Source: Paenibacillus sp. FSL H8-0548
GTDB lineage: Bacteria; Bacillota; Bacilli; Paenibacillales; Paenibacillaceae
Direction: 5' to 3'
NCBI RefSeq assembly: GCF_038630985.1
Contig: NZ_CP152049.1
Coordinates: 5,724,501-5,788,500, forward strand
Length of the DNA stretch: 64,000 nucleotides
Positions 6,842 to 16,708 of this stretch are shown here, in pieces. The translations under genes and the position numbers were made by a program. Numbering within the stretch: position 1 is the first letter of the stretch; each line of letters starts with the position of its first letter. The notes beneath the pieces were generated by a model. That model saw only the letters and a list, made by a program, of their open reading frames with translations. It was not told the origin of the DNA and ran no database searches.

Positions 6842-9589
6842 TTATATCAACTGCGAACGGAAGCTGTAGCAGCCTGAGCCGACAAGAAATACTTCTGTAT
6901 TTCCAGTGCCGTTTCCTTTTGCTATAATCCCTTCGACCTCGGAGACCTGCTGATCCCCTTCAAATACTTGTGAGCCAGGCACAGCAGGTACATGGACATA
7001 CGCCTTGGCATTTGCCGGTACTTCAACCTTCAGCTTGAACTGATTGCCTTCAACACTCCACTCCGTCCGAATCGTTCCGTACAAGGTGTCGTACTCCGAT
7101 TTGGCAAAGTTAAACCCGCCTAATGGACGCGGACGAATACGCGCTACCCGATAGCCCTTCGAGGATGGATCGAGACTAATGCCTCCCAAATGCTCATACA
7201 TCCACTCACCAACTGAGCCGAAGGCATAGTGGCATAACGAGTTCATGCCTGCTCGCTGAAAGCCCTTCTCCACCGTCCAGCCGTCCCAACGCTCCCAAAT
7301 CGTGGATGCTCCTTGGAGGACGGAATATAACCAGGAAGGATATTCCTTACGCAATAAGAGATCGAATGCAAGCTCTTCATACCCATTATCGGAGAGCACT
7401 CGCATTAGTGAACGGGTGCCGTGGAAGCCAGTCGTCGCCATCTTGCCTTTCGATTCTACCTTTTCAACTAGTCTTGCCAGTGCTGCCTGACGGATTGCCG
7501 GATCTTGCAGAAGATCAAAATCCAGGGCCATTGCATATACCGTCTGCGTGTCTCCTTTAATCCTTCCATCCTGTCCTACAAATTCCGTTACGAACGCTTC
7601 GCTTACAGAGCGATGAAGTTCTCCATAGTATGCTTCATCCTCTGCTTCACCTAGCACCTGTGCAATATTAGTCATAAGCTTCGTATCATAAGCCCAATAT
7701 GTTGTCGAGAAAACATCGTATGGCGTGGTTGAGTTATCTGCAACCAGCCATCCGAATTCAGCCTTCAGTTCTTCAACAGGCCGCTCATGAACAGACAGCC
7801 AATCTCCATATTGAGGAGCATCTCTACGAATGCCTCGCGGATACAAGCGCTCGTTATAGTCCATCCATCGCTTCATCGCACTATAATGCTTACGCAATAC
7901 TTCTTTATCACCATAAATTTCATAGAGCATCCAGCCGATAATGAGCGGTGCATCTGCCCACCCTGCAGAAGCAATGTGAGTATACGTAAAGTCATTATTG
8001 TATGCCGTTTTCGGTCCGAAGACGAACGGTGCAAAATCGCTAAACGCGCCTGTAGGCTGCTGGCCATCGGACAAATCAGTCATCCACTTCGACATAAACG
8101 ATGAAATATCCATATTGTATGCAGCTGTTCTAGCAAAAATTTGCGCATCACCGGTCCAGCCATGGCGTTCATCACGCTGCGGGCAATCCGTCGGAACACT
8201 CATATAGTTGTTCCGCTGCGACCAGCGAATATTTTCTACAAGCTTATTTACGAGCGGATCTGACGTTTCAAGCAATCCTGTCTCTGGCAGAGCAGAATGA
8301 ACGACAACGCAGGTCATATCTTCAGCTAACAGCGGAGAGGCTAATCCACTGATCTCCACGTATTGAAAGCCATGGCAGGTAAATACGGTCTCGAATGTTT
8401 CCAGCTCAGAGCCGCCGCAAATAAACACATCCGTCTGCAGAGCTAATCTCAGATTTTCGGTATACAGATTCCCCTCTGCATCCAAAGCCTCCGCATACCG
8501 AAGCGTAATTTCAGTTCCAGTCTCTGCCTGCACAGAGAAGCGCAGCCAGCCCGTTAGGTTTTGTCCAACATCGACAAGCGTCTTCCCGCTCTCCAATAGT
8601 CTAACAGCGGCAATAGGCTGTTCGCGCGTTACAGCTACAGGAGGTACTAATTGTGAGACGAGGCTGCCTCTGTAGTCGTACATTCTGTGAACCGGCTTCC
8701 AGCCATCGGCATTGAAATTTGCTCCTTGCCAGCCTGGCATTTCCAGCCTAGCATCATATATCTCGCCCATTTGCAGATCAGAAGCTGTAATTGGGCCAAA
8801 GGAGGCGATCCAGCTCTCATCGCTGCTTAATGTTTGGATCGTACCATCCTCATACTCCATATTGCACTGCAGGAAAAATGATGGCTCCATGCCATACTTC
8901 TGGAAGCCATACATGCCTAGATAACCCGTATACCAGCCATGACCGAGCATAACGGACAAGGTATTCGTGCCTTCCTGCAGCAAGTTGGTGACATCATACG
9001 TCTGATACTGCGTTCGCACATGATAGTCTGTCCATTCCGGAGCGAAGAGCTCCTTCCCTGCCTTAGCCCCATTCACGTAAAGACGATACACGCCTAGTGC
9101 CGTCGAATAGATGGTAGCTCGACGAATACGGCTCCCCGCTTCAAGCTCGCGTCTCAAATAAACGACAGGATTAGGCTTTTCCCTCGTAGGGCGCAGCCCG
9201 CTTTTCAATCCAATCCAGCAGCCTTCCCATTCGTCACGGCTTAACAGCCCCATAGACCAGCTTGAAATCTCGCTCCAAGGACTGGCTGCACCTGCTTCAT
9301 CCCATACGCGCACCTTCCAGTAAACTTGCTGCCCCGAGCCATGCGCCACTCCCGCATATACAATATGCTGAGATTCATCCGAAGCTATGATTCCCGTATC
9401 CCAAAGATCGCCTTGATCTTGACTGAGCTGGTCAATCGAGCTGGCTGCAACAATTTGGTAAGCCGTTTGCGCTATGCCGCGTCTGTCCTCTGCATGAATC
9501 ATCCAACCGAGTCGCGGTTCACGAATATCAATCCCTAAGGGTCGATCCAAATATTCTACTCGCAGTCGTTGAACATTTAATGTACGCAT
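6842..9589 (-). CDS. Alpha-L-rhamnosidase, GH78
   Basis: A 915-residue protein that is full length for GH78. It opens with the family's N-terminal sequence (RVEYLDRPLGIDIREPRLGW) and two beta domains, then an alpha/alpha barrel. Seen: the catalytic-region motif DERHGWTGD at about residues 473-481 and the later TTIWERWDGW motif. There is no signal peptide, so it should hydrolyse terminal alpha-L-rhamnose from oligosaccharides or glycosides in the cytoplasm. The start follows a GGAGGAA site. It is the last gene of a kinase, regulator, binding protein, two-permease and rhamnosidase module, which suggests imported rhamnosylated oligosaccharides as substrate. The family assignment is firm; the exact glycoside is not. 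Confidence 0.95.
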   Translation of the reverse strand: MRTLNVQRLRVEYLDRPLGIDIREPRLGWMIHAEDRRGIAQTAYQIVAASSIDQLSQDQGDLWDTGIIASDESQHIVYAGVAHGSGQQVYWKVRVWDEAGAASPWSEISSWSMGLLSRDEWEGCWIGLKSGLRPTREKPNPVVYLRRELEAGSRIRRATIYSTALGVYRLYVNGAKAGKELFAPEWTDYHVRTQYQTYDVTNLLQEGTNTLSVMLGHGWYTGYLGMYGFQKYGMEPSFFLQCNMEYEDGTIQTLSSDESWIASFGPITASDLQMGEIYDARLEMPGWQGANFNADGWKPVHRMYDYRGSLVSQLVPPVAVTREQPIAAVRLLESGKTLVDVGQNLTGWLRFSVQAETGTEITLRYAEALDAEGNLYTENLRLALQTDVFICGGSELETFETVFTCHGFQYVEISGLASPLLAEDMTCVVVHSALPETGLLETSDPLVNKLVENIRWSQRNNYMSVPTDCPQRDERHGWTGDAQIFARTAAYNMDISSFMSKWMTDLSDGQQPTGAFSDFAPFVFGPKTAYNNDFTYTHIASAGWADAPLIIGWMLYEIYGDKEVLRKHYSAMKRWMDYNERLYPRGIRRDAPQYGDWLSVHERPVEELKAEFGWLVADNSTTPYDVFSTTYWAYDTKLMTNIAQVLGEAEDEAYYGELHRSVSEAFVTEFVGQDGRIKGDTQTVYAMALDFDLLQDPAIRQAALARLVEKVESKGKMATTGFHGTRSLMRVLSDNGYEELAFDLLLRKEYPSWLYSVLQGASTIWERWDGWTVEKGFQRAGMNSLCHYAFGSVGEWMYEHLGGISLDPSSKGYRVARIRPRPLGGFNFAKSEYDTLYGTIRTEWSVEGNQFKLKVEVPANAKAYVHVPAVPGSQVFEGDQQVSEVEGIIAKGNGTGNTEVFLVGSGCYSFRSQLI

Positions 9590-9631
9590 GCTCCGTATTC
9601 CTCCATTATTCCATTAGTGTGGATTAACCGA

Positions 9632-10459
9632 TTAGCCCTTAATCCCGCCCGAAGCTACCCCGTCCATGACTTTGCCAGAGAAGAAAAAGAAAAGAATTAA
9701 TAACGGCACGGTAGCCATAACAGAGCCGCTCATCGCTAAATCAAAGTTAAACATCATGTTATTCGTAAATTTCACGATCATGAGTGGAATAGTTTTATTC
9801 GACTCGCTTTGCAGAAATATAATCGGCACAAAAAACTGGTTCCAGATTTGAACCGACATAATAATACATACGCTGAAGGTTACCGGGCTTGCCAGCGGAA
9901 ACATAATGCGATAGAAGGTCGTCCATTCATTTGCACCGTCTATTTTGGCTGATTCATATAAATCCTTGGGCAGCTTCTCGAAAAATGTGGTGAGCAGAAA
10001 TACGGGCATGGACAGCCCTGCTGCTAACACAAGAACGACCGACCATTGACTGTTCAACAGCCCTAGATCACGAATTAATAGAAAAATAGGCACGATGCCT
10101 AGCTGCAGAGGAAACATCAGTCCAATGAGAAAATAGATAAGCAGGCCACGCTTAAAGCGGAATTGAAATCTTCCTATTCCATAGGCAACCATCGTAGACA
10201 AAATAATAACTACAGCCAAGGAACCTACCAATATTAATACACTATTTAACAAATAGGTAAAGAAGCCGGCTTCAACAAACAGCTTGCGATAGTTGTCAAA
10301 ATTCAAAGCCTTTGGCCATCCAAAGGTGCTCGATAGCAGCTCTTTCTTTGGACGCAGTGATTGATAGGTCATATAGACAAGAACAAATAAAGTGAATAAG
10401 GAGGCCGACCACAGTAATATGGAGCTGATAATCATTCGTTTCGGTCGCAATATATTCAT
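9632..10459 (-). CDS. Carbohydrate ABC transporter permease (MalG/UgpE type)
   Basis: A 275-residue integral membrane protein with about six hydrophobic segments and the coupling-loop EAA motif (ESAKIDGANEWTTFYRIMFP). This is the MalG-like half of a CUT1-type sugar importer. It starts one base after the upstream permease's stop with a GAGGATT site, so the two are coupled. No ATP-binding subunit is encoded anywhere in the window; in this group of bacteria a shared MsmX-type ATPase usually energises such importers. It lies directly upstream of the GH78 gene. Confidence 0.93.
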   Translation of the reverse strand: MNILRPKRMIISSILLWSASLFTLFVLVYMTYQSLRPKKELLSSTFGWPKALNFDNYRKLFVEAGFFTYLLNSVLILVGSLAVVIILSTMVAYGIGRFQFRFKRGLLIYFLIGLMFPLQLGIVPIFLLIRDLGLLNSQWSVVLVLAAGLSMPVFLLTTFFEKLPKDLYESAKIDGANEWTTFYRIMFPLASPVTFSVCIIMSVQIWNQFFVPIIFLQSESNKTIPLMIVKFTNNMMFNFDLAMSGSVMATVPLLILFFFFSGKVMDGVASGGIKG

Positions 10460-10460
10460 A

Positions 10461-11396
10461 TTAATCCTCCGATCTGCGGTACGTTGTTAATACCTGGAAC
10501 AGTGCAACTACGAATACAATGGCAAACATTACACAAGCGATCGTTGTGCCCATTCCCATCGCATTTACATTCGTTGTCCCGCCCACAGCACTGTTATCCC
10601 CAAAAGCAATTCGGTAGAAAAATAGCGACATGACATCGACACTGCGATTGATGCCCCCTGACACTCCCCCCAGCATGAAGCTAAAATCAAAGGTCGTCAT
10701 GGCAAAAATATACGTTAGAATTAGCATATTAAAAATAGTCGTCTTAATCTGAGGAAGAATAATCGACCAGAATCTTCTCCAATAGCTAGCTCCATCAAGC
10801 ACAGAAGCTTCCATCACTTCGTTTGAAATCATTTTCATGGCGCCTAGAAAGAATACCATTCCTACACCAATGCCAGACCATGCAATTAAGATCCATATGA
10901 TATAAATACCGAGCTCCGGAAGCCCCATCCATGGACGTGTGTATTCTCCTAACCCAATCAGCTCAAGCAGCTTATTAAATACTCCAATATTTCCATCAAA
11001 GATTAGCGCTCCCATAAAGACGATTACAGGAGTTGAAATAAACTGAGGGGAGAAGATCATCGCCTGAAAAAAACGATGCCCCTTAATTTGAGAATAAAGC
11101 AGATAGGCCAAAATAATTTGCAGCGGCAATACGACGATTGCATTTAATAAAAAGATGGTACCGCTGTTCAGCAGCGCATTCGTCAATTGCTTAGATAGCT
11201 CTGGATTGGAAAATAGCTCTACGTAGTTGTCAAACCCAACAAAGGTTTTCGCACCAATTCCGTCCCACTTCGTTAAACTAATTTGGATAGCTGAGAAAAT
11301 CGGATAAATAGAAAAAATCGAATAGAGGATAAATCCAGGTAAAATAAACCATAAAAAAGGACGATTTTTCATCCATGTCAATACCACTGAAGTCAC
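10461..11396 (-). CDS. Carbohydrate ABC transporter permease (MalF/UgpA type)
   Basis: A 311-residue membrane protein with six predicted helices and the EAA loop MEASVLDGASYWRRFWSIIL, the MalF-like partner of the next permease. The start is uncertain. The frame can begin at GTG 11396 after an AGAGG site, at GTG 11387 with a better-placed GAGGTGA, or at ATG 11372, and the N-terminal residues are not conserved enough to decide. It lies between the binding-protein gene and the second permease, with a hairpin in the spacer upstream. Confidence 0.92.
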   Translation of the reverse strand: MTSVVLTWMKNRPFLWFILPGFILYSIFSIYPIFSAIQISLTKWDGIGAKTFVGFDNYVELFSNPELSKQLTNALLNSGTIFLLNAIVVLPLQIILAYLLYSQIKGHRFFQAMIFSPQFISTPVIVFMGALIFDGNIGVFNKLLELIGLGEYTRPWMGLPELGIYIIWILIAWSGIGVGMVFFLGAMKMISNEVMEASVLDGASYWRRFWSIILPQIKTTIFNMLILTYIFAMTTFDFSFMLGGVSGGINRSVDVMSLFFYRIAFGDNSAVGGTTNVNAMGMGTTIACVMFAIVFVVALFQVLTTYRRSED

Positions 11397-11410
11397 CTCA
11401 TTTCCTCTTA

Positions 11411-11456
11411 TGATGCGATACAGACGGCGTAATAAAGCACGCCGCCTATAGCATCA
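11411..11456 (-). other. Intercistronic hairpin after the binding-protein gene
   Basis: Nested arms TGATGC/GCATCA and CGGCGT/ACGCCG lie between the binding-protein stop and the permease start, without a T run. Such hairpins after binding-protein genes often stabilise the upstream message and lower downstream expression; that role is inferred here. Confidence 0.45.
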
Positions 11457-11473
11457 AAAGATTTTAGCGTAAA

Positions 11474-12781
11474 TTAGTTTGGATACGTCGAGGCTTGATC
11501 CAGGATTTGAACAGCTTCTTCACCTGTTATTGCCGATGTCATTAATTTAGGAATAACATCCTTCATCATAATATCTGCCGCATTTTTCTCAGGTGTAGAC
11601 AATGCGGTAAGAACGGAATAAATATTTAGGCCAGCTTCATCAAATACAGCAAGCTCTTTAACACCCTCATCCTTAGCTACGATGTCTTTAAGCGTTGGAA
11701 CTAAGCCCGTAAAGTCCTCCATAATTTGTTGAGCTTCTAGGCTGTTAAGAAAGTTCAAATACTCAATCGCTGCTTCAGGCTGCTTGCTGTTTGCAGATAC
11801 TGCATAGGTCATAAAGTTGCTGTAGCTGGATTGTACAATTCGTTTGCCTTCTTTGTTCGGAATTGGGAAACGTCCCAAATTAATACCGGAAGCTACGTAG
11901 GTGGAATTGCTCCAAGTACCATCAATGATAGTAGCAGCTTTACCGTTAGTGAATGCGAACTGTGCACCTGCACCATCAACAGCTAAGAAATCCTTAGCGA
12001 AATAACCGTTGTCTGCGAAATCGCGGAACGCTTGGAACATCTCTGCAAGCGACGAGTCATCTGTTAATTTACCTTGACCTGTAAGGGAAGCTTTCAGCAC
12101 ATCATTGGCAAATGCCGGTGCAAGTGCAAATACCGGCCATGCGCGATCCCACTCGCTTTTTCCAGCAAGTGCTATTGGAGTTACCCCGCTTGTTTTCAGT
12201 GCTTCAAGACCAGCTACAAATTCATCCCAATTCGTAGGGACACTAATGCCGGCTTTCTCATAGATATCCTTGTTGTAGTAGACAACGTTTGTATCAAAGA
12301 ATGATGGAAGTGAGCAGTAGAGCTTGCCATCAATCGTACAGTAGGCTTTCTCAGCATCAGTGAAACGAGAAAGGTCCATATTGTAAGAGGACAGATCCAG
12401 TAAAAAACCATTTCTCTGCATTTCACTCATCTTTGATGTTTTATCGCCTTGCACGATAAACAAATCAGGAAGCTCTTGGGCTTGAAGCGCGACACCTAAG
12501 CTTTGATCGTTTTGTGCAAAATCATATTCCAATTTAATATTCGGATGTTTTGCTGTAAATGCTGCGTTAATTTGTTTGTACGGTTCTTCGAGAACCGCTT
12601 GGTTTCCAAGATCGCCCCATACTTTCAACGTAACATTAGCAGGCGCTGGAGTATCTGTGGCATTATTTTCCGATTTCGGTGTAGTCCCCTCTTGTTTATT
12701 GTTATTGCCTCCGCACGCTTGTAAAACCACAGTAAGCATAAGCGCTAAAGCTAACAATAAAATTCTGTTTTTGCCTTTCAT
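11474..12781 (-). CDS. Extracellular sugar-binding lipoprotein of an ABC importer
   Basis: A solute-binding protein of 435 residues from the ATG at 12781, chosen because of the GGAGGGG site before it; the open frame reaches further upstream to 12874. Seen: a lipoprotein signal peptide with lipobox LQAC (Cys23), then an acidic Ser/Asn linker and a classical two-lobe binding protein (TLKVWGDLGNQ, PTNWDEFVAGLEALK, AATIIDGTW). It should capture an oligosaccharide outside the membrane for the two permeases downstream. Gene order and the adjoining GH78 point to rhamnose-containing oligosaccharides. A perfect CRE lies about 55 bases upstream, so the operon is likely under CcpA control. Confidence 0.94.
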   Translation of the reverse strand: MKGKNRILLLALALMLTVVLQACGGNNNKQEGTTPKSENNATDTPAPANVTLKVWGDLGNQAVLEEPYKQINAAFTAKHPNIKLEYDFAQNDQSLGVALQAQELPDLFIVQGDKTSKMSEMQRNGFLLDLSSYNMDLSRFTDAEKAYCTIDGKLYCSLPSFFDTNVVYYNKDIYEKAGISVPTNWDEFVAGLEALKTSGVTPIALAGKSEWDRAWPVFALAPAFANDVLKASLTGQGKLTDDSSLAEMFQAFRDFADNGYFAKDFLAVDGAGAQFAFTNGKAATIIDGTWSNSTYVASGINLGRFPIPNKEGKRIVQSSYSNFMTYAVSANSKQPEAAIEYLNFLNSLEAQQIMEDFTGLVPTLKDIVAKDEGVKELAVFDEAGLNIYSVLTALSTPEKNAADIMMKDVIPKLMTSAITGEEAVQILDQASTYPN

Positions 12782-12834
12782 TAGCAACCCCTCCATTTGT
12801 CGTTGTCTCATACTGCTGTTGATTACTTTTTTAT

Positions 12835-12848
12835 TGTAAGCGCTAACA
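12835..12848. promoter_or_regulatory. CRE site, perfect consensus match
   Basis: TGTAAGCGCTAACA fits TGWAANCGNTNWCA at every position. It sits 54 bases upstream of the binding-protein ATG and downstream of the response-regulator stop, so a separate CcpA-controlled promoter for the transport and GH78 genes is likely. Confidence 0.7.
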
Positions 12849-12961
12849 GAAAGGTCATTCAACGTACTAAACAACAGTTATCATGCCAATCCTTCTGCTC
12901 ATTTCAAAATAACAAGGCCAGTGATTCCATATTCCACACTATTGATTCCAAATCATCAGAT

Positions 12962-14548
12962 TTAATGTTCTTTTTTAAATGCCTTAACGGTTTGACCGGT
13001 CGTTTTTTTGAATACTTTGACAAAGTAGTTCGCATTCGAATATCCTACTCGATCGGCAATTTCCTCCGTCGATAATTCGGTTTCTCGATATAATCTCGCT
13101 GCTTCTTTAATCCGTATTCGTGTCAAATAATCAGTAAATGCCTCTCCAGTTTCCTGCCGAAACCGTTGACTGAAATGATTTACGCTGAAATTTACAAAGT
13201 CCGCAGCATCCTCTAAACGAATCGTTGTGGCATAATGCTCTCCGACATATTCCTTCACCCGATTTACCCAGCTCGTATGGAGCTGTCGACGATTGAGAAC
13301 TAACGTTGATTGCTCTGTCATTTGACGCAGCAGAGTAATTAATTGCTGTCTCGATTGCGCTTGCGTAATGGACTCAGGAAAGGGCCACAACGTCCCAAAG
13401 TACTCGCGGATTTCACCGGCCTCCAATTGGAACCGCTCCATTAATTCGTCTGCCAATTGAGAGGCTGCTAGTCGAAATAGACGAATCCACTCTTTTGGAT
13501 ATCTACGTTCTCCACCATCTGCCAACAATTCAATTAATTCATTAGCCATAACTTCAAATTGTAAAAATTGAATACGGAGACGCAGCTTTTTATGTAATGC
13601 TACCCATTCTTCCTCGCTAAATTCCCCTGTTTCTTGATTCTGTTCATAAAAATAAATGTGATCATCCCGATAAAAAGACATCGATTGCAGCTGCATGGCT
13701 GCTTGATGAGCCCTATGCCAATTATTCATTCCATCAACCGCAGGGCCATAAAACACCTTTAACGTAATGTTTAAATTATGTGCGAACGCAGACACCCACT
13801 CTGAAGCCATCCTCTCGCAGGCTTCCCTTGCTTGAAGCTCTGTTTCATCCTCCGCTTCCAAACGTATCCCCTGAAGACATAATTGACTTTCCCCTAGAAA
13901 TATCGGGTTCCTTAACCGAGCAAACATTTCTTCCGCTAGAAAAACCATTGCCTTATACTCGGATGGAGAATATCCGCCCTCACGCGGAAGCGGCACTAAT
14001 GTAATCCAGCGTATTCTAGCTGCACCTGCTTGGGTACATAATTGATCCCACAGAGGAAAAGCCTGCTCACTGCTTGAATCGAGCAAGCTATGATCTATCA
14101 TTTTTTGCTTCTCCAATGCCCATTGATCCGCTTCAAAAGGTGCTTTCTGCTTAACATTTTGATTAGAAAGCTGTTCTTCTGAGAAGGTCAACTCGTTCAG
14201 TACATGAAACAAATCTTTTGGCTCCAGCTCATACTTTGATATGTAATCCTTAACGCCTAGCTGAATCGCTTGACGAGTATATTCAAAATCATTGTAGCTG
14301 CTCAAAATAATGACTTTAATATGAGGTGCGATTTTTTTTAGCTCACGGATTAATTCGAGCCCGCTCATCCCAGGCATTTTAATATCGGTTAGCACAATGT
14401 CAAAGGATTGGTTTTTCGCTGCTTCAAGCGCTTCCTCGCCGTTTTTATATACCCCTGTAATTTGATAGCCATTGCTTTCCCATGGAATCATCGACTGTAG
14501 ACCAATCCTGACGAGTGATTCATCATCAACAATCATGACTTTACGCAT
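12962..14548 (-). CDS. YesN-type response regulator with AraC output domain
   Basis: A 528-residue regulator. The receiver domain carries acidic residues Asp8/Asp9 and phospho-acceptor Asp55 (VLTDIKMPG). The middle part has no clear motif and resembles YesN-group regulators. The C-terminal 100 residues are an AraC helix-turn-helix pair (IRLEDAADFVNFSVNHFSQR and LSTEEIADRVGYSNANYFVK). It starts 17 bases after the partner kinase and precedes the sugar importer it probably activates. Start supported by GAGGGAG. Confidence 0.94.
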   Translation of the reverse strand: MRKVMIVDDESLVRIGLQSMIPWESNGYQITGVYKNGEEALEAAKNQSFDIVLTDIKMPGMSGLELIRELKKIAPHIKVIILSSYNDFEYTRQAIQLGVKDYISKYELEPKDLFHVLNELTFSEEQLSNQNVKQKAPFEADQWALEKQKMIDHSLLDSSSEQAFPLWDQLCTQAGAARIRWITLVPLPREGGYSPSEYKAMVFLAEEMFARLRNPIFLGESQLCLQGIRLEAEDETELQAREACERMASEWVSAFAHNLNITLKVFYGPAVDGMNNWHRAHQAAMQLQSMSFYRDDHIYFYEQNQETGEFSEEEWVALHKKLRLRIQFLQFEVMANELIELLADGGERRYPKEWIRLFRLAASQLADELMERFQLEAGEIREYFGTLWPFPESITQAQSRQQLITLLRQMTEQSTLVLNRRQLHTSWVNRVKEYVGEHYATTIRLEDAADFVNFSVNHFSQRFRQETGEAFTDYLTRIRIKEAARLYRETELSTEEIADRVGYSNANYFVKVFKKTTGQTVKAFKKEH

Positions 14549-14565
14549 GCTAGCTCGCTCCCTCT

Positions 14566-16272
14566 TTATGAATCATGAATTTGAAGTGGAATTTTGATCG
14601 TGACACAGGTTCCTTCACCTAACTGACTTGTTAACTCCAGACCGTAGCTTAAACCATAATGAAGCTGCACTCTTTCATTCACACTATGAAAACCAAAGTG
14701 CTGCTCACTATTATTTAAGCTGCTGCGTATGTCATTTACTTTATCTGCATCCATCCCGATACCATTATCCGTCACCACGAGCAGCAGGTTAGCGTCTACT
14801 ACACTTGCGCTAATCGTAATTTCGCCGGGGCGATCGGCTTGAGAAAGACCATGTATAAGCGCGTTTTCAATGACAGGCTGGAGCAAAAACTTCGGAATTG
14901 CAGCATTCTCCAATGAGGCCGGAATATTCTTTTTTAGATCAAAATGCTGATACCGAACACGTTGAATTTTCACATAATTGTCCAGCATCTCTATATCTGT
15001 GTTTAATGTGACTGTATAGTCTTTCCCTCTTAATCCATAAGTAAGAAGACGGTTTAGTGAATCGACCATTTCTTTAATATTTTCTTGATTTTGAATAATC
15101 GCCATCCAGCGGATCGAATTTAACGTATTGTACAGAAAATGAGGGGAAAGCTGGTTTTGCAATACACGAATTTCAGCTTCCTTCTTCTTATGCTCCTGCT
15201 TCCCAATTTCACTTATTAAGTGTTCAATTTCATACATAACCGAGATAAAGGTATCGTTCATTTCTACAATTTCAATCGCTCCGCCAAAACGATTAAGACG
15301 CTCTGGCCGTACTCCTCGTATGCCTTGCTTCATATTGCGCATTAGCTTTCGGATTGGAATAACTAAATCCATCGCCAATAACTGAGTAACCACCAGTCCT
15401 AGCACGATACAGACCATAATGATAATTCCAGCAATTTTGGCTGTGCGGTAAATAGGCTCATAAAGCTGCCCTAATGGCATTTCTGCTGATAGCAGCCATC
15501 CCGTATGGATTCGTTCCTGAGAAAAGGTTAATAGCTGCTGCTCCTCTGAGGAAATGGTGACTGCATTATCTAATAAAAGCTGCTCTTGCTCATCCAATAG
15601 CTTTAGAGAAACATTTTTTAAGCTTGTTTGCTCGAACAGGTCTGTAATCGCACGAGCATCAATGATAACGGTTAGTGTCCCTAGCTCCTTGAGCTTACTA
15701 TTTCGGATGCTTCTGCCTAGTCGAAAGCCTTTGATTTCTTGAAAACCATCGGAGAAGGACTCCGGTTCAAACCATATGGCTCCTCCTTTCATGCTGGCAA
15801 TCTGATTCATATAGTCTGGTTCATTAATTTTGTAGTTATTGGTAGCGCTTTTGCCATAGCTATAAATATTTTCTGGAGTTTCAATCAAAATGGAGCGAAT
15901 ATAAACATTCTGATCCGCTCCAAGCCATATCGTATTTATTTTTTCATTAATTTTATTTTGAATTTGAAATTTTTCATACGTGGTAGCAGCTTCACTGGAA
16001 ACAAGCTCTAATATTTCCGGGTCCGTCATAATATGTCGGCTGAACTTCTCATAGCTGATTAATCGCTCATCTATTTTTTGTCCCATGAGATTAAGCAAGT
16101 CCGTCGTATATTCAGTCGTTTGTACTTTGGAAGTGCTCGTATAGCTATTTGTCAAATAATACATGCCGATTAATGCGGGAAGCAAAATAAGCGGCATGTA
16201 TACGAGCAGCAATTTATAGGGAAGCCTGATGTTCCTCCAACGATATCGTAAACGCCTCGCCTGATTGCTCAT
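14566..16272 (-). CDS. YesM-type membrane sensor histidine kinase
   Basis: A sensor kinase of 568 residues from ATG 16272. That start is picked because AAGGAG is seven bases upstream; the ATG at 16278 is too close to the site. Seen: a transmembrane helix near residues 20-42, an extracellular sensing domain of about 240 residues, a second helix (IIIMVCIVLGLVVTQLLA), a HAMP-like region, phospho-acceptor His378 in SPHFLYNTLNS, and the ATPase motifs ENALIHGL and VTDNGIGMD. It should sense a saccharide outside the cell, directly or through the binding protein, and phosphorylate the regulator encoded next. Confidence 0.93.
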   Translation of the reverse strand: MSNQARRLRYRWRNIRLPYKLLLVYMPLILLPALIGMYYLTNSYTSTSKVQTTEYTTDLLNLMGQKIDERLISYEKFSRHIMTDPEILELVSSEAATTYEKFQIQNKINEKINTIWLGADQNVYIRSILIETPENIYSYGKSATNNYKINEPDYMNQIASMKGGAIWFEPESFSDGFQEIKGFRLGRSIRNSKLKELGTLTVIIDARAITDLFEQTSLKNVSLKLLDEQEQLLLDNAVTISSEEQQLLTFSQERIHTGWLLSAEMPLGQLYEPIYRTAKIAGIIIMVCIVLGLVVTQLLAMDLVIPIRKLMRNMKQGIRGVRPERLNRFGGAIEIVEMNDTFISVMYEIEHLISEIGKQEHKKKEAEIRVLQNQLSPHFLYNTLNSIRWMAIIQNQENIKEMVDSLNRLLTYGLRGKDYTVTLNTDIEMLDNYVKIQRVRYQHFDLKKNIPASLENAAIPKFLLQPVIENALIHGLSQADRPGEITISASVVDANLLLVVTDNGIGMDADKVNDIRSSLNNSEQHFGFHSVNERVQLHYGLSYGLELTSQLGEGTCVTIKIPLQIHDS

Positions 16273-16364
16273 AGCCATTCTCCTTAGACAAAACACTTTT
16301 TCCTTGTATCATAAGCGGATTTCGATATTTCGTCTATAAAAGAAGACAATGCCAATCAATATCT

Positions 16365-16504
16365 ATATAAGTTGAACTAAACATTTACGTTTTGGTCGCT
16401 GCGCGAGTAGATCATTCTGAAGGGTCGCTGTTGCAACCAGCTGCAAAGGAGAACACTTCGTTTCTCCAGAACGATCTTCTCGCTTCGCTAAATCTTCATT
16501 TTTT
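16365..16504. repeat. MITE-like element, shorter inverted copy (copy B)
   Basis: The reverse complement of this 140-base stretch matches copy A (5678-5871) over both ends, including the identical blocks GAGAAGATCGTTCTGGAGAA and CGCGCAGCGACCAAAACG. The terminal repeat ATATAAGTTGAACTAA is kept at 16365-16380. The other end stops short of its terminal repeat, where the 97-bp direct repeats begin. The roughly 43-base middle block of copy A is absent. It lies upstream of the first sensor-kinase gene. Confidence 0.7.
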
Positions 16505-16508
16505 TAAA

Positions 16509-16705
16509 AAATATAGGAAAGGATAGCATTTCACCATACTTTCTCTATATTTCTCCGGAATGAAACGCGCTGGCGCCGCCAAAGGACGGCGATAGCCGTT
16601 TCACCTTGAAATATAGGAAAGGATAGCATTTCACCATACTTTCTCTATATTTCTCCGGAATGAAACGCGCTGGCGCCGCCAAAGGACGGCGATAGCCGTT
16701 TCACC
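16509..16705. repeat. Two perfect 97-bp direct repeats (period 100)
   Basis: Bases 16509-16605 and 16609-16705 are identical, separated by TTG. Each ends in an imperfect palindrome running from GAAACGCGCTGGCGCC to GGCGATAGCCGTTTC, which could fold into a GC-rich hairpin. No coding frame is supported. Together with copy B of the MITE-like element and a possible gene remnant, this makes up the 700-base gene-free spacer from 16273 to 16988. Confidence 0.85.
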
Positions 16706-16708
16706 TCG

